Origin: Streptomyces spiramyceticus
Lineage (GTDB): Bacteria; Actinomycetota; Actinomycetes; Streptomycetales; Streptomycetaceae
NCBI RefSeq assembly: GCF_028807635.1
Contig: NZ_JARBAX010000001.1
Coordinates: 1,563,001-1,627,000, forward strand
Length of the DNA: 64,000 nucleotides
Reading direction: 5' to 3'
Shown here piece by piece: positions 34,247-42,645 of the stretch. The notes under the pieces are model-generated. The model saw only the letters and a program-made list of their open reading frames with translations, ran no database searches and was not told where the DNA came from. Position 1 is the stretch's first letter; each line of letters starts with the position of its first letter. Position numbers and translations under genes: made by a program.

Positions 34247-35466
34247 TGACTGCCGTCAGCGCTTTGCGGAAGACCGCGACCAGGATCGACGCGCAGACCC
34301 CCGCCCACCGCGACCGCGCCATCGACGGACTGCGCGCGCTCGCCCTCCTCGCCGTCCCGACCGGCCACTGGATGCTCGGCGGCTTCACGCTCGACAGCGA
34401 AAGCGGCAACGCGCTGCGCAACGCCAGCCCGCTCTCGTCGTTCGGCTGCTTCGCACCGCTGAGCTGGGTGCTCCAGATGCTGGGCATCTTCTTCCTGGTC
34501 GGCGGGTACGCGTCGGTCCTCTCGTACCGCCGCCACAAGGGCTCGACCGGCGAGTGGCTGCGCGGTCGCATCGCGCGCCTCGGCCGGCCGGTGCTCGGGG
34601 TGACCGCCGTGTGGGCGGTGATGCTTCCGGTGCTGTACGCGATGGGCGTGCCGGGTACGACCCTGCGGACCGGGTCGACGCTGGTCATCCAGCCGCTGTG
34701 GTTCGTGGGTGTGTATGCGGCGGTGACCGCCCTGACGCCGTACTGCATACGCGCCGGCCGGACGATGGGCGCCTGGGCCGCCGCGCCCCTCATCGGCTCC
34801 GTGGCCGTCGTCGACTTCCTGCGCTACGGGCCGTACGCCGACGCGATGCCGTCCTGGCTGAGCCTGCTCAACCTGCTGCCCGGGTGGCTCTTCGCGTACC
34901 AACTCGGCGTGTGCTGGGGCGACAAGCGCATCGGCAGGCGGGGCGGGGCGATGCTGCTGATCGGCGGCGCGGTGCTGTTCGCGGCGCTGCTGACGGCGTT
35001 CCACTACCCGGCATCCATGGTGGGCGTACCGGGCGAGGCGCGCACCAACTCACACCCGCCGTCCCTGCTGGTCCTGGCCCTCGCGGCGGCGCAGAGCGGC
35101 GCGGCGATCCTGCTCCGCGACCGCATCGGCAAGCTGCTGCGGCGGCCTGCGCTGTGGGCGCCGGTCGTCGTCGTCAACCTGTCCGCGATGACGATCCTGT
35201 GCTGGCACCAGACGGCGATGCTCGCGTCGGCGGTGCCGGGTTCGTTGCTGGTGGGTACGGTCCCGGGGCTGACCAGCGCCCCGGACTCGCTGGGCTGGGT
35301 GCTGGCGAGGGCGGCCTGGCTGCCGGTGTTCGGCGCGTTGCTGGTGCTGATCGGGAAGTACGCGCGCGCATTTGAGGCGCCGTGGACGAAGGCGACGAGG
35401 GTGCGGCGGGCGGCGGCGGGGTTGCTGGCGGCGGGGTTCGCCGTGTTCGCGCTGGGGCTGGCGTGA
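34246..35466 (+). CDS. Acyltransferase-3 family membrane protein
   Basis: 406 aa, about ten helices. RDRAIDGLRALALLAVPTGHWML near the N-terminus holds the conserved R-A-x-DGLRAlA motif with a catalytic His in TGHW (family usually has H in the first helix). The central SSFGCFAPLSWVLQMLGIFFLVGGYAS and RRGRIARLGRP-type text fit the AT-3 family, which transfers acyl groups to sugars, peptidoglycan or lipids. It is translationally coupled to the DUF1023 hydrolase, so the two may act on the same envelope compound. Confidence 0.85.
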   Translation: MTAVSALRKTATRIDAQTPAHRDRAIDGLRALALLAVPTGHWMLGGFTLDSESGNALRNASPLSSFGCFAPLSWVLQMLGIFFLVGGYASVLSYRRHKGSTGEWLRGRIARLGRPVLGVTAVWAVMLPVLYAMGVPGTTLRTGSTLVIQPLWFVGVYAAVTALTPYCIRAGRTMGAWAAAPLIGSVAVVDFLRYGPYADAMPSWLSLLNLLPGWLFAYQLGVCWGDKRIGRRGGAMLLIGGAVLFAALLTAFHYPASMVGVPGEARTNSHPPSLLVLALAAAQSGAAILLRDRIGKLLRRPALWAPVVVVNLSAMTILCWHQTAMLASAVPGSLLVGTVPGLTSAPDSLGWVLARAAWLPVFGALLVLIGKYARAFEAPWTKATRVRRAAAGLLAAGFAVFALGLA

Positions 35467-35535
35467 CGGCGGGGGGAAAGGTGGGGGCTGGGGCTGCTGC
35501 GCGGGGCCTTGTCCCCCCTTTGCGGGGGGCGCGCC

Positions 35536-36552
35536 TTACTCCCGCCCCGCCGACGTAAACGTCATGTCCGCGTACCGGCCCCCCGCCACCTGCCCCGCGA
35601 TCGGTTCAAGCAGCTCCAACTCCGTCTCCGTGAGCAACAGCCGCGTCGCGCCCACGTTCTCCTCCACCCGCACCCGCTTCCGCGTCCCCGGAATCGGCAC
35701 CACCGCCAGGCCGTGCACCTGCGCCTGCTGCTGCACCCACGCCAGCGCGACCTGCCCCAGCGTGGCGCTGCGCCCCTCGGCCAGCTTCCGCACCGGGTCG
35801 AGCAGCGCAGCGTTCGCCGACGCGTTGTCGCCGTTGAAGCGAGGCTGGTGCCGGCGGAAGTCGTCCTCGCTCAGTTCCTTCTCGGCGCTGACGAACGCCC
35901 CGGTCAGGAAGCCGCGCCCGAGCGGCGAGTACGGCACGAGTGCCACGCCGAGTTCCGCAGCCGCCGGCACCACGCCCGCCTCGATGTCGCGGCTGAACAG
36001 CGACCACTCGGACTGCACCGCCGCGATCGGGTGCACGGCCTGCGCCGCCCGCAGTTCGTTGCCGGTCACCTCGCTCAGCCCGAGGTGCTTGACCTTGCCC
36101 TCGCGGACCAGCTCGGCCATGACACCGACGGTCTCCTCGATGGGGACGTTCACATCGCGCCGGTGCATGTAGTAGAGGTCGATCTCGTCGACGCCGAGGC
36201 GCTTGAGGCTGCCCTCGATGCACTGCCTGATGTACGCCGGGTCGTTCCGGATGATCCGCTTCGTGGGGTCGTCCGGGTCCACCGCCAGCGCGAACTTCGT
36301 CGCGATGACGACCTCGTCCCGGTGTGCCTGGACGAACGGTGCGAGGAAGGTCTCGTTCTCCCCCGCCCCGTACGCGTCCGCCGTGTCGTACAGCGTGACG
36401 CCCAGCTCCAGCGCCCGTTCGAGCGTGGCCCGCGCCTCGCCCGCGTCCGTCGGCCCGTAGGCGAAACTCATGCCCATGCAGCCGAGCCCCTGGACGCCGA
36501 CCTCCGGTCCGCCGGTGCCGAGCTGTGCTTTTTCGATCCTGCTGTCGCTCAT
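35536..36552 (-). CDS. Aldo/keto reductase
   Basis: 338 aa. The catalytic tetrad is complete: Asp56 and Tyr61 in LYDTADAYGAGENE, Lys86 in IATKF and His130 in YYMHRRD. The NADPH-binding end (VPIPGTRKRVRVEENVGA) is also present. It belongs to the AKR13-like group of actinobacterial reductases, which act on small aldehydes or ketones. It lies 5 bp after the MerR gene, so both form an operon with a MerR-type operator, which suggests induction by an electrophile. Confidence 0.93.
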   Translation of the reverse strand: MSDSRIEKAQLGTGGPEVGVQGLGCMGMSFAYGPTDAGEARATLERALELGVTLYDTADAYGAGENETFLAPFVQAHRDEVVIATKFALAVDPDDPTKRIIRNDPAYIRQCIEGSLKRLGVDEIDLYYMHRRDVNVPIEETVGVMAELVREGKVKHLGLSEVTGNELRAAQAVHPIAAVQSEWSLFSRDIEAGVVPAAAELGVALVPYSPLGRGFLTGAFVSAEKELSEDDFRRHQPRFNGDNASANAALLDPVRKLAEGRSATLGQVALAWVQQQAQVHGLAVVPIPGTRKRVRVEENVGATRLLLTETELELLEPIAGQVAGGRYADMTFTSAGRE

Positions 36553-36557
36553 GGGGT

Positions 36558-37013
36558 TCAGGCCCTCTCCGACGCCCGCCGGGCGTCCGCGTAAAAGTCG
36601 ATCTTGAAGTCGAGTACGGCGAGCGTGTCGTTCAGCTCGGCGATCCGGGATCGCACATCCCTGCGTGTCGACTCCAGCAGTTCCTGCCGCTCTTCGAAGG
36701 TGTGCTCGCCCTCCCGCATCAGCTCGGCGTAGCGCACCATGTGCGCGACCGGCATCCCGGTCAGCCGGAGCTTGCCGACGAAGGCGAGCCAGTCCAGGTC
36801 GGTGTTGCGGAACCGCCGCTGGCCGGTGTGCGACCGGTCCACGTGCGGCATCAGCCCGATCCGCTCGTACCAGCGCAGGGTGTACGCCGTGAGCCCGGTG
36901 TGCGCGGCGACCTCGCTGATCGTGTAGTGGTCCTGGCCTTCGGGGCGGGGGTGTGCCCGTGGTCCGTCGGCGCAGGAATGGGTGCGTGTGAGGGCGGTCT
37001 CCATCACGGTCAT
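36558..37013 (-). CDS. MerR-family transcriptional regulator
   Basis: 151 aa from ATG 37013 (another ATG lies nine bases downstream). The DNA-binding domain is HYTISEVAAHTGLTAYTLRWYERIGLMPHVDRSHTGQRRF, followed by the long dimerisation helix (RELMREGEHTFEERQELLESTRRDVRSRI type). No conserved metal cysteines are seen, so it is an AdhR/NmlR-like or drug-type member. It overlooks an 18-bp perfect palindrome upstream and is co-transcribed with the aldo/keto reductase, probably its target. Confidence 0.92.
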   Translation of the reverse strand: MTVMETALTRTHSCADGPRAHPRPEGQDHYTISEVAAHTGLTAYTLRWYERIGLMPHVDRSHTGQRRFRNTDLDWLAFVGKLRLTGMPVAHMVRYAELMREGEHTFEERQELLESTRRDVRSRIAELNDTLAVLDFKIDFYADARRASERA

Positions 37014-37030
37014 GGCCACCACGCTAGGAC

Positions 37031-37048
37031 CTTGGAGTGCACTCCAAG
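37031..37048. promoter_or_regulatory. MerR-type operator, perfect palindrome
   Basis: CTTGGAGTGCACTCCAAG is an exact 18-bp palindrome 18 bp upstream of the MerR start. CTTGGAGT-type arms are the usual binding site of MerR regulators that replace the spacer of a 19-bp promoter, consistent with autoregulation and control of the reductase. Confidence 0.85.
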
Positions 37049-37098
37049 CAACCGAAAACGGGAAGAAGTTTCCGTACGTGCTGACTAGCGTCCACGGC

Positions 37099-37449
37099 AT
37101 GTGCCCCGTACGCCGCGCGACCGCCGCCGACGCCGCAGAGGTGATCCGCCTGCGCCAAGTCGTGATCGATTCGGTCTTCTCTGCCGACACTCCCCCAAGC
37201 TCTCGACTTCGCTCGAGCAGGGAGGTACCCCCACCGGACTGGCACGCCGAGTCCCTCCCGACCGTACGGAAGAAACTCGCCGACCCGGACGGGGACTTCG
37301 CCGCCCTGGTCGTCGACCACCCGGACCGGCCCGGGGCTCTGGCCGCGCTCGCCGTCGGCACCGTCGAGTACCGCATCGGCCGCTCCGGCAATCCGCACGG
37401 CTCCGTCGGTTACGTCTGGCCCGACCCCTCGATGCGGCTGACGCTGTAG
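37099..37449 (+). pseudogene. GNAT acetyltransferase, interrupted and truncated
   Basis: The reading frame starts MCPVRRATAADAAEVIRLRQVVIDSVF, a typical GNAT first helix, but then holds the foreign SSRLRSSREVPP segment encoded by the palindromic element, resumes with DWHAESLPTVRKKLADPDGDFAALVVD, and stops after GSVGYVWPDPS. The acetyl-CoA pyrophosphate loop (R/Q-x-x-G-x-G/A) that should follow GSVGYV is missing. So it carries an insertion and has lost the catalytic half; probably inactive. Confidence 0.8.
37188..37236 (+). repeat. Palindromic mini-element copy, in GNAT remnant
   Basis: CTCCCCCAAGCTCTCGACTT followed by CGCTCGAGCAGGGAGGTACC and CCCACCGG. Relative to copy 1 the right end is changed (GGGAGGTACCCCCA instead of GGGGAGACCCCA). 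It is read in the same frame as copy 1, producing SSRLRSSR in both hosts. Confidence 0.8.
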
Positions 37450-37468
37450 AGCCTTTACGCTCGTACGC

Positions 37469-38290
37469 ATGGACAGCGTGCGGATGATCGAGAACTGGCC
37501 GGTACCCACCGCGGCGGCCGCCGTCGTACGGGCGGACGGCACCGTTCTCGGGTCGCACGGCCCGACGGCGCACCGCTTCCCGCTCGCCTCCGTCACCAAG
37601 CCGCTCGCCGCGTACGCCGCACTCGTCGCGTACGAGGAAGGCGCCGTCGAGCTCGACGAGCCGGCCGGGCCCGAGGGCTCCACGGTCCGGCATCTCCTCG
37701 CCCACACCAGCGGCCTCGCCTTCGACGAGCACCGCGTGATGGCGCCGCCCGGCGACCGCAGGCTCTACTCCAACGCGGGCTTCGAGGTCCTCGGCGACCA
37801 CATCGCGAAGGCGACCGACATCCCCTTCGCCGACTATCTGCACCAGGCGGTGCTCGAACCGCTCGGCATGACGTCCACCTCGCTGGACGGCTCCCCGGCC
37901 AAGGACGCCGTGTCGACCGTCGACGACCTGTCCCGTTTCGCCGCCGAGCTCCAGGCGCCGCGTCTGCTCGACGCGCGCACGGTCGCCGACGCGACCTCCG
38001 TCGTGCACCCGGGACTGAAGGGCGTACTGCCGGGGTACGGCCACCAGAACCCGAACGACTGGGGCCTCGGCTTCGAGATCCGCGACTCCAAGTCCCCGCA
38101 CTGGACGGGCAGTTCGTCCTCGCCACGTACGTTCGGACACTTCGGCCAGTCCGGCACGTTCCTGTGGGTGGACCCCGACGCGGGCGTCGCCTGCGTGGCC
38201 CTCACGGACCGCGCCTGGGGGCCCTGGGCGGCCGAGGCCTGGCCGCCCTTCACCGACGCGGTGCTCGCGGAGTCGCGCCGCTCAGCCTGA
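37469..38290 (+). CDS. Serine hydrolase, beta-lactamase (class C) family
   Basis: 273 aa from ATG 37469. The catalytic motifs are S-x-x-K as SVTK (Ser41-Lys44), Y-x-N as YSN (100-102) and an H-x-G as HFGQSG (224-229) in the position of KTG. No signal peptide, so cytoplasmic esterase or peptidase rather than secreted beta-lactamase is expected. The length is short for the family. It overlaps the 3' end of the convergent pirin gene by 9 bp. Confidence 0.88.
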   Translation: MDSVRMIENWPVPTAAAAVVRADGTVLGSHGPTAHRFPLASVTKPLAAYAALVAYEEGAVELDEPAGPEGSTVRHLLAHTSGLAFDEHRVMAPPGDRRLYSNAGFEVLGDHIAKATDIPFADYLHQAVLEPLGMTSTSLDGSPAKDAVSTVDDLSRFAAELQAPRLLDARTVADATSVVHPGLKGVLPGYGHQNPNDWGLGFEIRDSKSPHWTGSSSSPRTFGHFGQSGTFLWVDPDAGVACVALTDRAWGPWAAEAWPPFTDAVLAESRRSA

Positions 38291-38938
38291 CATCTCCCAC
38301 AGCAGCAGCTCGGCCGCCTCGGCGGCGACGATCTCCAGGTCCTTCGACTCCGTGATCCGAACGGCGTCCCCGGGCCCCAAGTCCTCGCCTTCGCAGCGCA
38401 CTTGACCCCGTACGACATGCCCGTACACGTACGCCGCGTCCGGTACGGCCGTACGCTCGCCGGCCGCGAGCCGCCGCACATGCAGCATCGCGCCGGCCGC
38501 CGGAACGGCGTACGGCGTGGAGTCGGCGATGCCGCGCACGATCTCGTACGCCGGGTCGCCGCCGGGCACCAGCGGCGACAGCCACATCTGCACGAAGCGC
38601 AGCGGCTCACCCCCGTCGTTGCGCTCGACGTGCCGCACGCCGTCGGCCGCGCTGAGGTGCTGGACGTCCCCGGGGCGTACGACGGTCGCGTGACCGGCGG
38701 AATCGCGGTGGGTCAGCTCGCCCTCGACGACCCAGGTAACGATCTCGGTGTGACTGTGCGGGTGCTCGTCGAAGCCCGCGCCAGGGGCGAGGCGCTCCTC
38801 GTTGCAGGCGAGGATCGCGCCGAAGCGGAGGTGGTCGGGGTCGTAGAAGTGGGCAAAGGAGAAGGCGTGGAGGGACTCGATGCCGGCGGAGGCATCGCCT
38901 CCGCGAAAGCGGTCTGCGTCACGCCGTACGGAAATCAC
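38282..38938 (-). CDS. Pirin-family bicupin protein
   Basis: 218 aa from GTG 38938. The metal-binding cupin motif GFDEHPHSHTEIVTWVVEGELTHRDS carries the pirin H-P-H-x-x-x-E set, followed by GDVQHLSAADGVRHVERN. The C-terminal cupin (YVYGHVVRGQVRCEGEDLGPGDAVRI) lacks the histidines, which is normal for the family. Pirins of this kind may be quercetinase-like or regulators; the exact role is unknown. Confidence 0.88.
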   Translation of the reverse strand: MISVRRDADRFRGGDASAGIESLHAFSFAHFYDPDHLRFGAILACNEERLAPGAGFDEHPHSHTEIVTWVVEGELTHRDSAGHATVVRPGDVQHLSAADGVRHVERNDGGEPLRFVQMWLSPLVPGGDPAYEIVRGIADSTPYAVPAAGAMLHVRRLAAGERTAVPDAAYVYGHVVRGQVRCEGEDLGPGDAVRITESKDLEIVAAEAAELLLWEMSG

Positions 38939-39020
38939 AGAGCCCACCGTAGACCCGGCCAGGAACAACGCTGGGCACCCGGCCCGCCGCGCACCCGTCC
39001 TGATAAGGCAGTCTTGTCCC

Positions 39021-40220
39021 GTGCCCCAACCCGATCCTGAGCAGCCCGCCGCGAACGCCGCCCACCCGCACGCCGCGACTTTGCGCCGACTGGAGAAGTC
39101 CTCCGGCCGTCTCGCCGCGAACGCGATCGCCCGCATGGACGAGACGCTGCCGTGGTACCGGGCCATGCCACCGGAGAACCGGTCGTGGATCGGCCTGGTC
39201 GCCCAGGCCGGTATCGCCGCGTTCACCGAGTGGTTCCGGCATCCCGAGACCCCGCAGGCCATCTCCACCGACGTCTTCGGCACCGCGCCCCGCGAGCTGA
39301 CCAGAGCGATCACCCTGCGCCAGACCGTCGAGATGGTGCGTACGACGATCGAGGTCATGGAGAGCGCGATCGACGAGGTCGCCGCCCCCGGCGACGAGTC
39401 GATCCTGCGCGAGGCCCTGCTGGTGTACGCCCGCGAGATCGCCTTCGCGACCGCCCAGGTGTACGCGCAGGCCGCGGAGGCGCGCGGTGCCTGGGACGCA
39501 CGTCTCGAATCGCTCGTCGTGAACGCGGTGCTGTCCGGCGAGGCCGACGAGGGTGCGGTGTCGCGGGCCGCCGCGCTCGGCTGGAACTCCCCCGAACATG
39601 TCTGCGTCGTCCTCGGCACCGCGCCCGACGGCGACTCGGAGCTGACGGTCGAGGCCATCCGCCGGGCCGCCCGGCACGCGAAGCTCCAGGTCCTGACCGG
39701 GGTGCTCGGCAGCCGCCTGGTGGTCATCGCGGGCGGCAGCGACAACCCGCTCCAGGTCGCGAAGGCCCTGATCGGCCCGTACGCCGCCGGGCCCGTGGTC
39801 GCCGGGCCCGTGGTCCCCGATCTGCTCGCCGCCACCCGGTCCGCGCAGGCCGCGGCCGCCGGGCTGAAGGCGTGCCAGGCGTGGCAGGACGCGCCGCGCC
39901 CCGTTCTGGCGGACGATCTGCTGCCGGAGCGTGCGATCGCTTCCGACCCTGCGGCGCGGGAGCAGTTGGTGGAGGAGATCTACAGACCGCTGGAAGAAGC
40001 GGGCTCGGCGCTCCTGGAGACATTGAGTGTGTATCTGGAGCAGGCGAGCAGCCTCGAAGGTGCGGCGCGGATGCTCTTCGTACACCCCAACACCGTGCGC
40101 TACCGGCTCCGACGTGTGACAGACGTCACCGGCTGGTCACCCTCCGATGTGCGTTCCGCTTTCACGCTGCGGATCGCACTCATCCTGGGGCGCCTGGCCG
40201 ACGGAGATACGCAGTCCTAG
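39021..40220 (+). CDS. fasR: FasR, PucR-type activator of fatty acid synthesis
   Basis: 399 aa from GTG 39021. The C-terminal PucR-type helix-turn-helix LSVYLEQASSLEGAARMLFVHPNTVRYRLRRVTDVTG lies immediately upstream of fabD in the same direction, as the characterised FasR of Streptomyces coelicolor does. There it activates the fabD-fabH-acpP-fabF operon. The N-terminal part (RLEKSSGRLAANAIARMDETLPWYR) and the GGDEF-like middle domain fit the family. Promoter contacts are probably in the 89-bp gap to fabD. Confidence 0.93.
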   Translation: MPQPDPEQPAANAAHPHAATLRRLEKSSGRLAANAIARMDETLPWYRAMPPENRSWIGLVAQAGIAAFTEWFRHPETPQAISTDVFGTAPRELTRAITLRQTVEMVRTTIEVMESAIDEVAAPGDESILREALLVYAREIAFATAQVYAQAAEARGAWDARLESLVVNAVLSGEADEGAVSRAAALGWNSPEHVCVVLGTAPDGDSELTVEAIRRAARHAKLQVLTGVLGSRLVVIAGGSDNPLQVAKALIGPYAAGPVVAGPVVPDLLAATRSAQAAAAGLKACQAWQDAPRPVLADDLLPERAIASDPAAREQLVEEIYRPLEEAGSALLETLSVYLEQASSLEGAARMLFVHPNTVRYRLRRVTDVTGWSPSDVRSAFTLRIALILGRLADGDTQS

Positions 40221-40309
40221 ACTTTTGTCGAACACCAACAATTCCCCCGACGGTTCTTGGTCCCTGTCCCCACGGGCCTGTTGGGCCGTCCACAAGAGAG
40301 AGTGTGAGG
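40221..40309 (+). promoter_or_regulatory. fabD promoter region, probable FasR target
   Basis: The gap carries CTTTTGTCGAACACCAACAA (40223-40242) with TTGT and ACAA half-sites, and then ATTCCCCCGACGG. FasR is known to bind this promoter in S. coelicolor, so the dyad is the best candidate for its site; the exact contacts are inference. Confidence 0.45.
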
Positions 40310-41230
40310 GTGCTCGTACTCGTCGCTCCCGGCCAAGGCGCCCAGACGCCCGGCTTCCTGACTCCCTGGCTCGACCTCCCCGGCGCCGCAGACCGGCTCG
40401 CCGCCTGGTCCGACGCCATCGGGCTCGACCTTGTCCACTACGGCACGCAGGCCGACGCGGACGCGATCCGCGACACGTCGGTCGCCCAGCCCCTGCTGGT
40501 CGCCGCCGGTCTGCTGTCCGCCGCTGCGCTGAACGTCCGCGCGGATGTCTCCGCGGTCGCGGGTCACAGCGTCGGTGAGATCACCGCCGCCGCGTATGCC
40601 GGTGTGTTCACCGAAGAGGCCGCGCTCGGTTTCGTACGTACGCGTGGCCTCGGCATGGCCCAGGCCGCCGCCGTCACCGAAACCGGCATGTCGGCAATGC
40701 TCGGCGGTGACCCCGAGATCGTCGTCCCGCATCTGGAGAAGCTGGGCCTGACCCCGGCCAACGTGAACGGCTCGGGCCAGATCGTGGCCGCCGGCACGGC
40801 CGAGCAGCTCGCCGCTCTGGAGGCGGACAAGCCCGAGGGCGTACGCCGCGTCGTGCCGCTCAAGGTCGCCGGCGCGTTCCACACGCACCACATGGCCCCG
40901 GCGGTCGCCGAACTGGGCAAGGCCGCCCAGGACCTCGTCGTCTCGGACCCGGCCATCACCTACGTCTCGAACGCCGACGGCAAGACCGTCGCGACCGGGC
41001 CCGAGGTCGTCGCCCGCCTGGTCAGCCAGGTCTCCAATCCGGTCCGTTGGGACCTGTGCATGGAGACCTTCGAGAAGCTGGGCGCCACCGCGCTCATCGA
41101 GGTGTGCCCGGGTGGCACGCTGACCGGCCTCGCCAAGCGCGCACTGCCCGGTGTGAAGACCCTCGCGCTCAAGTCCCCCGACGACCTCGACGCGGCCCGC
41201 GCGCTCATCGCTGAGCACGCGGCCCGATAG
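40310..41230 (+). CDS. fabD: Malonyl-CoA:ACP transacylase
   Basis: 306 aa. GTG 40310 gives the family start MLVLVAPGQGAQTPGF; a GTG six bases upstream is also in frame. The nucleophile elbow GHSVGE has Ser87, and His191 is in GAFHTHHM. It loads malonyl groups onto ACP for elongation. First gene of the fab operon after fasR; fabH starts 14 bp later. Normal length. Confidence 0.97.
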   Translation: MLVLVAPGQGAQTPGFLTPWLDLPGAADRLAAWSDAIGLDLVHYGTQADADAIRDTSVAQPLLVAAGLLSAAALNVRADVSAVAGHSVGEITAAAYAGVFTEEAALGFVRTRGLGMAQAAAVTETGMSAMLGGDPEIVVPHLEKLGLTPANVNGSGQIVAAGTAEQLAALEADKPEGVRRVVPLKVAGAFHTHHMAPAVAELGKAAQDLVVSDPAITYVSNADGKTVATGPEVVARLVSQVSNPVRWDLCMETFEKLGATALIEVCPGGTLTGLAKRALPGVKTLALKSPDDLDAARALIAEHAAR

Positions 41231-41244
41231 GAGCCCGAGAGAGC

Positions 41245-42246
41245 ATGTCGAAGATCAAGCCCAGCAAGGGCGCCCCGTACGCGCGGATCATGGGTGTCGG
41301 CGGCTACCGCCCGACCCGTGTCGTGCCCAACGAGGTGATCCTCGAGACGATCGACTCGTCCGACGAGTGGATCCGCTCCCGCTCCGGCATCGTGACCCGC
41401 CACTGGGCCTCCGACGAGGAGACCGTGGCCATGATGTCCGTCGAGGCCGCGGGGAAGGCGATCGCCGACGCCGGGATCACGCCCGAGCAGGTCGGCGGAG
41501 TCATCGTCTCCACCGTCTCGCACTTCAAGCAGACGCCGGCCGTCGCGACCGAAATCGCGGACAGGATCGGCGCGAACAAGCCCGCTGCCTTCGACATTTC
41601 AGCCGGATGCGCCGGCTTCGGTTACGCCCTGACCCTCGCCAAGGGAATGGTCGTCGAAGGCAGTTCCGAGTACGTCCTCGTCATCGGCGTGGAGCGGCTC
41701 TCGGACCTGACCGACCTGGAGGACCGCGCGACGGCCTTCCTGTTCGGTGACGGTGCGGGCGCCGTCGTCGTCGGCCCCGCCACGGAACCGGCCATCGGCC
41801 CGACCGTGTGGGGTTCCGAGGGCGACAAGTCCGACACGATCAAGCAGACCATTCCGTGGTCGGACTACCGCGACAGCGAGGTCGCGAGGTTCCCGGCCAT
41901 CACGCAGGAGGGCCAGGCGGTCTTCCGCTGGGCCGTCTTCGAGATGGCGAAGGTCGCCCAGCAGGCGCTGGACGCGGCCGGGATCACCGCGGATGATCTG
42001 GACGTCTTCATTCCGCACCAGGCGAACATGCGGATCATCGACTCGATGGTGAAGACGCTGAAGCTGCCGGAGCATGTCACGGTCGCCCGCGACATCGAAA
42101 CCACCGGTAACACCTCGGCCGCCTCGATTCCGCTCGCAATGGAGCGGCTCCTGGCGACCGGGCAGGCGAAGAGTGGCGACACCGCGCTCGTCATCGGCTT
42201 CGGGGCGGGTCTCGTCTACGCCGCGACGGTCGTTACCCTCCCCTAG
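41245..42246 (+). CDS. fabH: Beta-ketoacyl-ACP synthase III
   Basis: 333 aa. The condensing triad is present: Cys122 in DISAGCAGFGYA, His258 in IPHQANMRI and Asn289 in TTGNTSAAS. It condenses acyl-CoA starters with malonyl-ACP to begin fatty acid synthesis; in streptomycetes the enzyme accepts branched starters. It is co-transcribed with fabD and acpP. Confidence 0.97.
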   Translation: MSKIKPSKGAPYARIMGVGGYRPTRVVPNEVILETIDSSDEWIRSRSGIVTRHWASDEETVAMMSVEAAGKAIADAGITPEQVGGVIVSTVSHFKQTPAVATEIADRIGANKPAAFDISAGCAGFGYALTLAKGMVVEGSSEYVLVIGVERLSDLTDLEDRATAFLFGDGAGAVVVGPATEPAIGPTVWGSEGDKSDTIKQTIPWSDYRDSEVARFPAITQEGQAVFRWAVFEMAKVAQQALDAAGITADDLDVFIPHQANMRIIDSMVKTLKLPEHVTVARDIETTGNTSAASIPLAMERLLATGQAKSGDTALVIGFGAGLVYAATVVTLP

Positions 42247-42318
42247 GCGGGTCCGGAACCTTTCGGGCCTGCTGTTTTACCAATTCCCTCTCTGTTCAAA
42301 CACCGAAGGAGCGCCACA

Positions 42319-42567
42319 ATGGCCGCCACTCAGGAAGAGATCGTCACCGGTCTCGCCGAGATCGTCAACGAGATCGCCGGTATCCCCACCGAGGACGTCC
42401 AGCTGGACAAGTCCTTCACCGACGACCTGGACGTCGACTCGCTGTCCATGGTCGAGGTCGTCGTCGCCGCCGAAGAGCGCTTCGACGTCAAGATCCCCGA
42501 CGAGGACGTCAAGAACCTCAAGACGGTCGGCGACGCTGCCGGCTACATCCTCAAGCACCAGGCCTGA
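42319..42567 (+). CDS. acpP: Acyl carrier protein
   Basis: 82 aa. The phosphopantetheine attachment site is Ser41 in DLDVDSLSMVEVV; the charge is strongly acidic and the length is typical. GGAG precedes the ATG. It carries growing acyl chains in the type II synthase encoded around it. Confidence 0.98.
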   Translation: MAATQEEIVTGLAEIVNEIAGIPTEDVQLDKSFTDDLDVDSLSMVEVVVAAEERFDVKIPDEDVKNLKTVGDAAGYILKHQA

Positions 42568-42645
42568 TCCGGCCGATCGTGTGTCGCCACCCGGCGGTGG
42601 CGCCGTAAAAATTCAGCACCCTCTACACGTGGAGAAAGAATTCCT

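Noticed and set aside
35513..35529. CCCCCC-GGGGGG hairpin as terminator between the acyltransferase and reductase genes
   Set aside because: Only a 6-bp G/C run in a region full of such runs; too weak to annotate.
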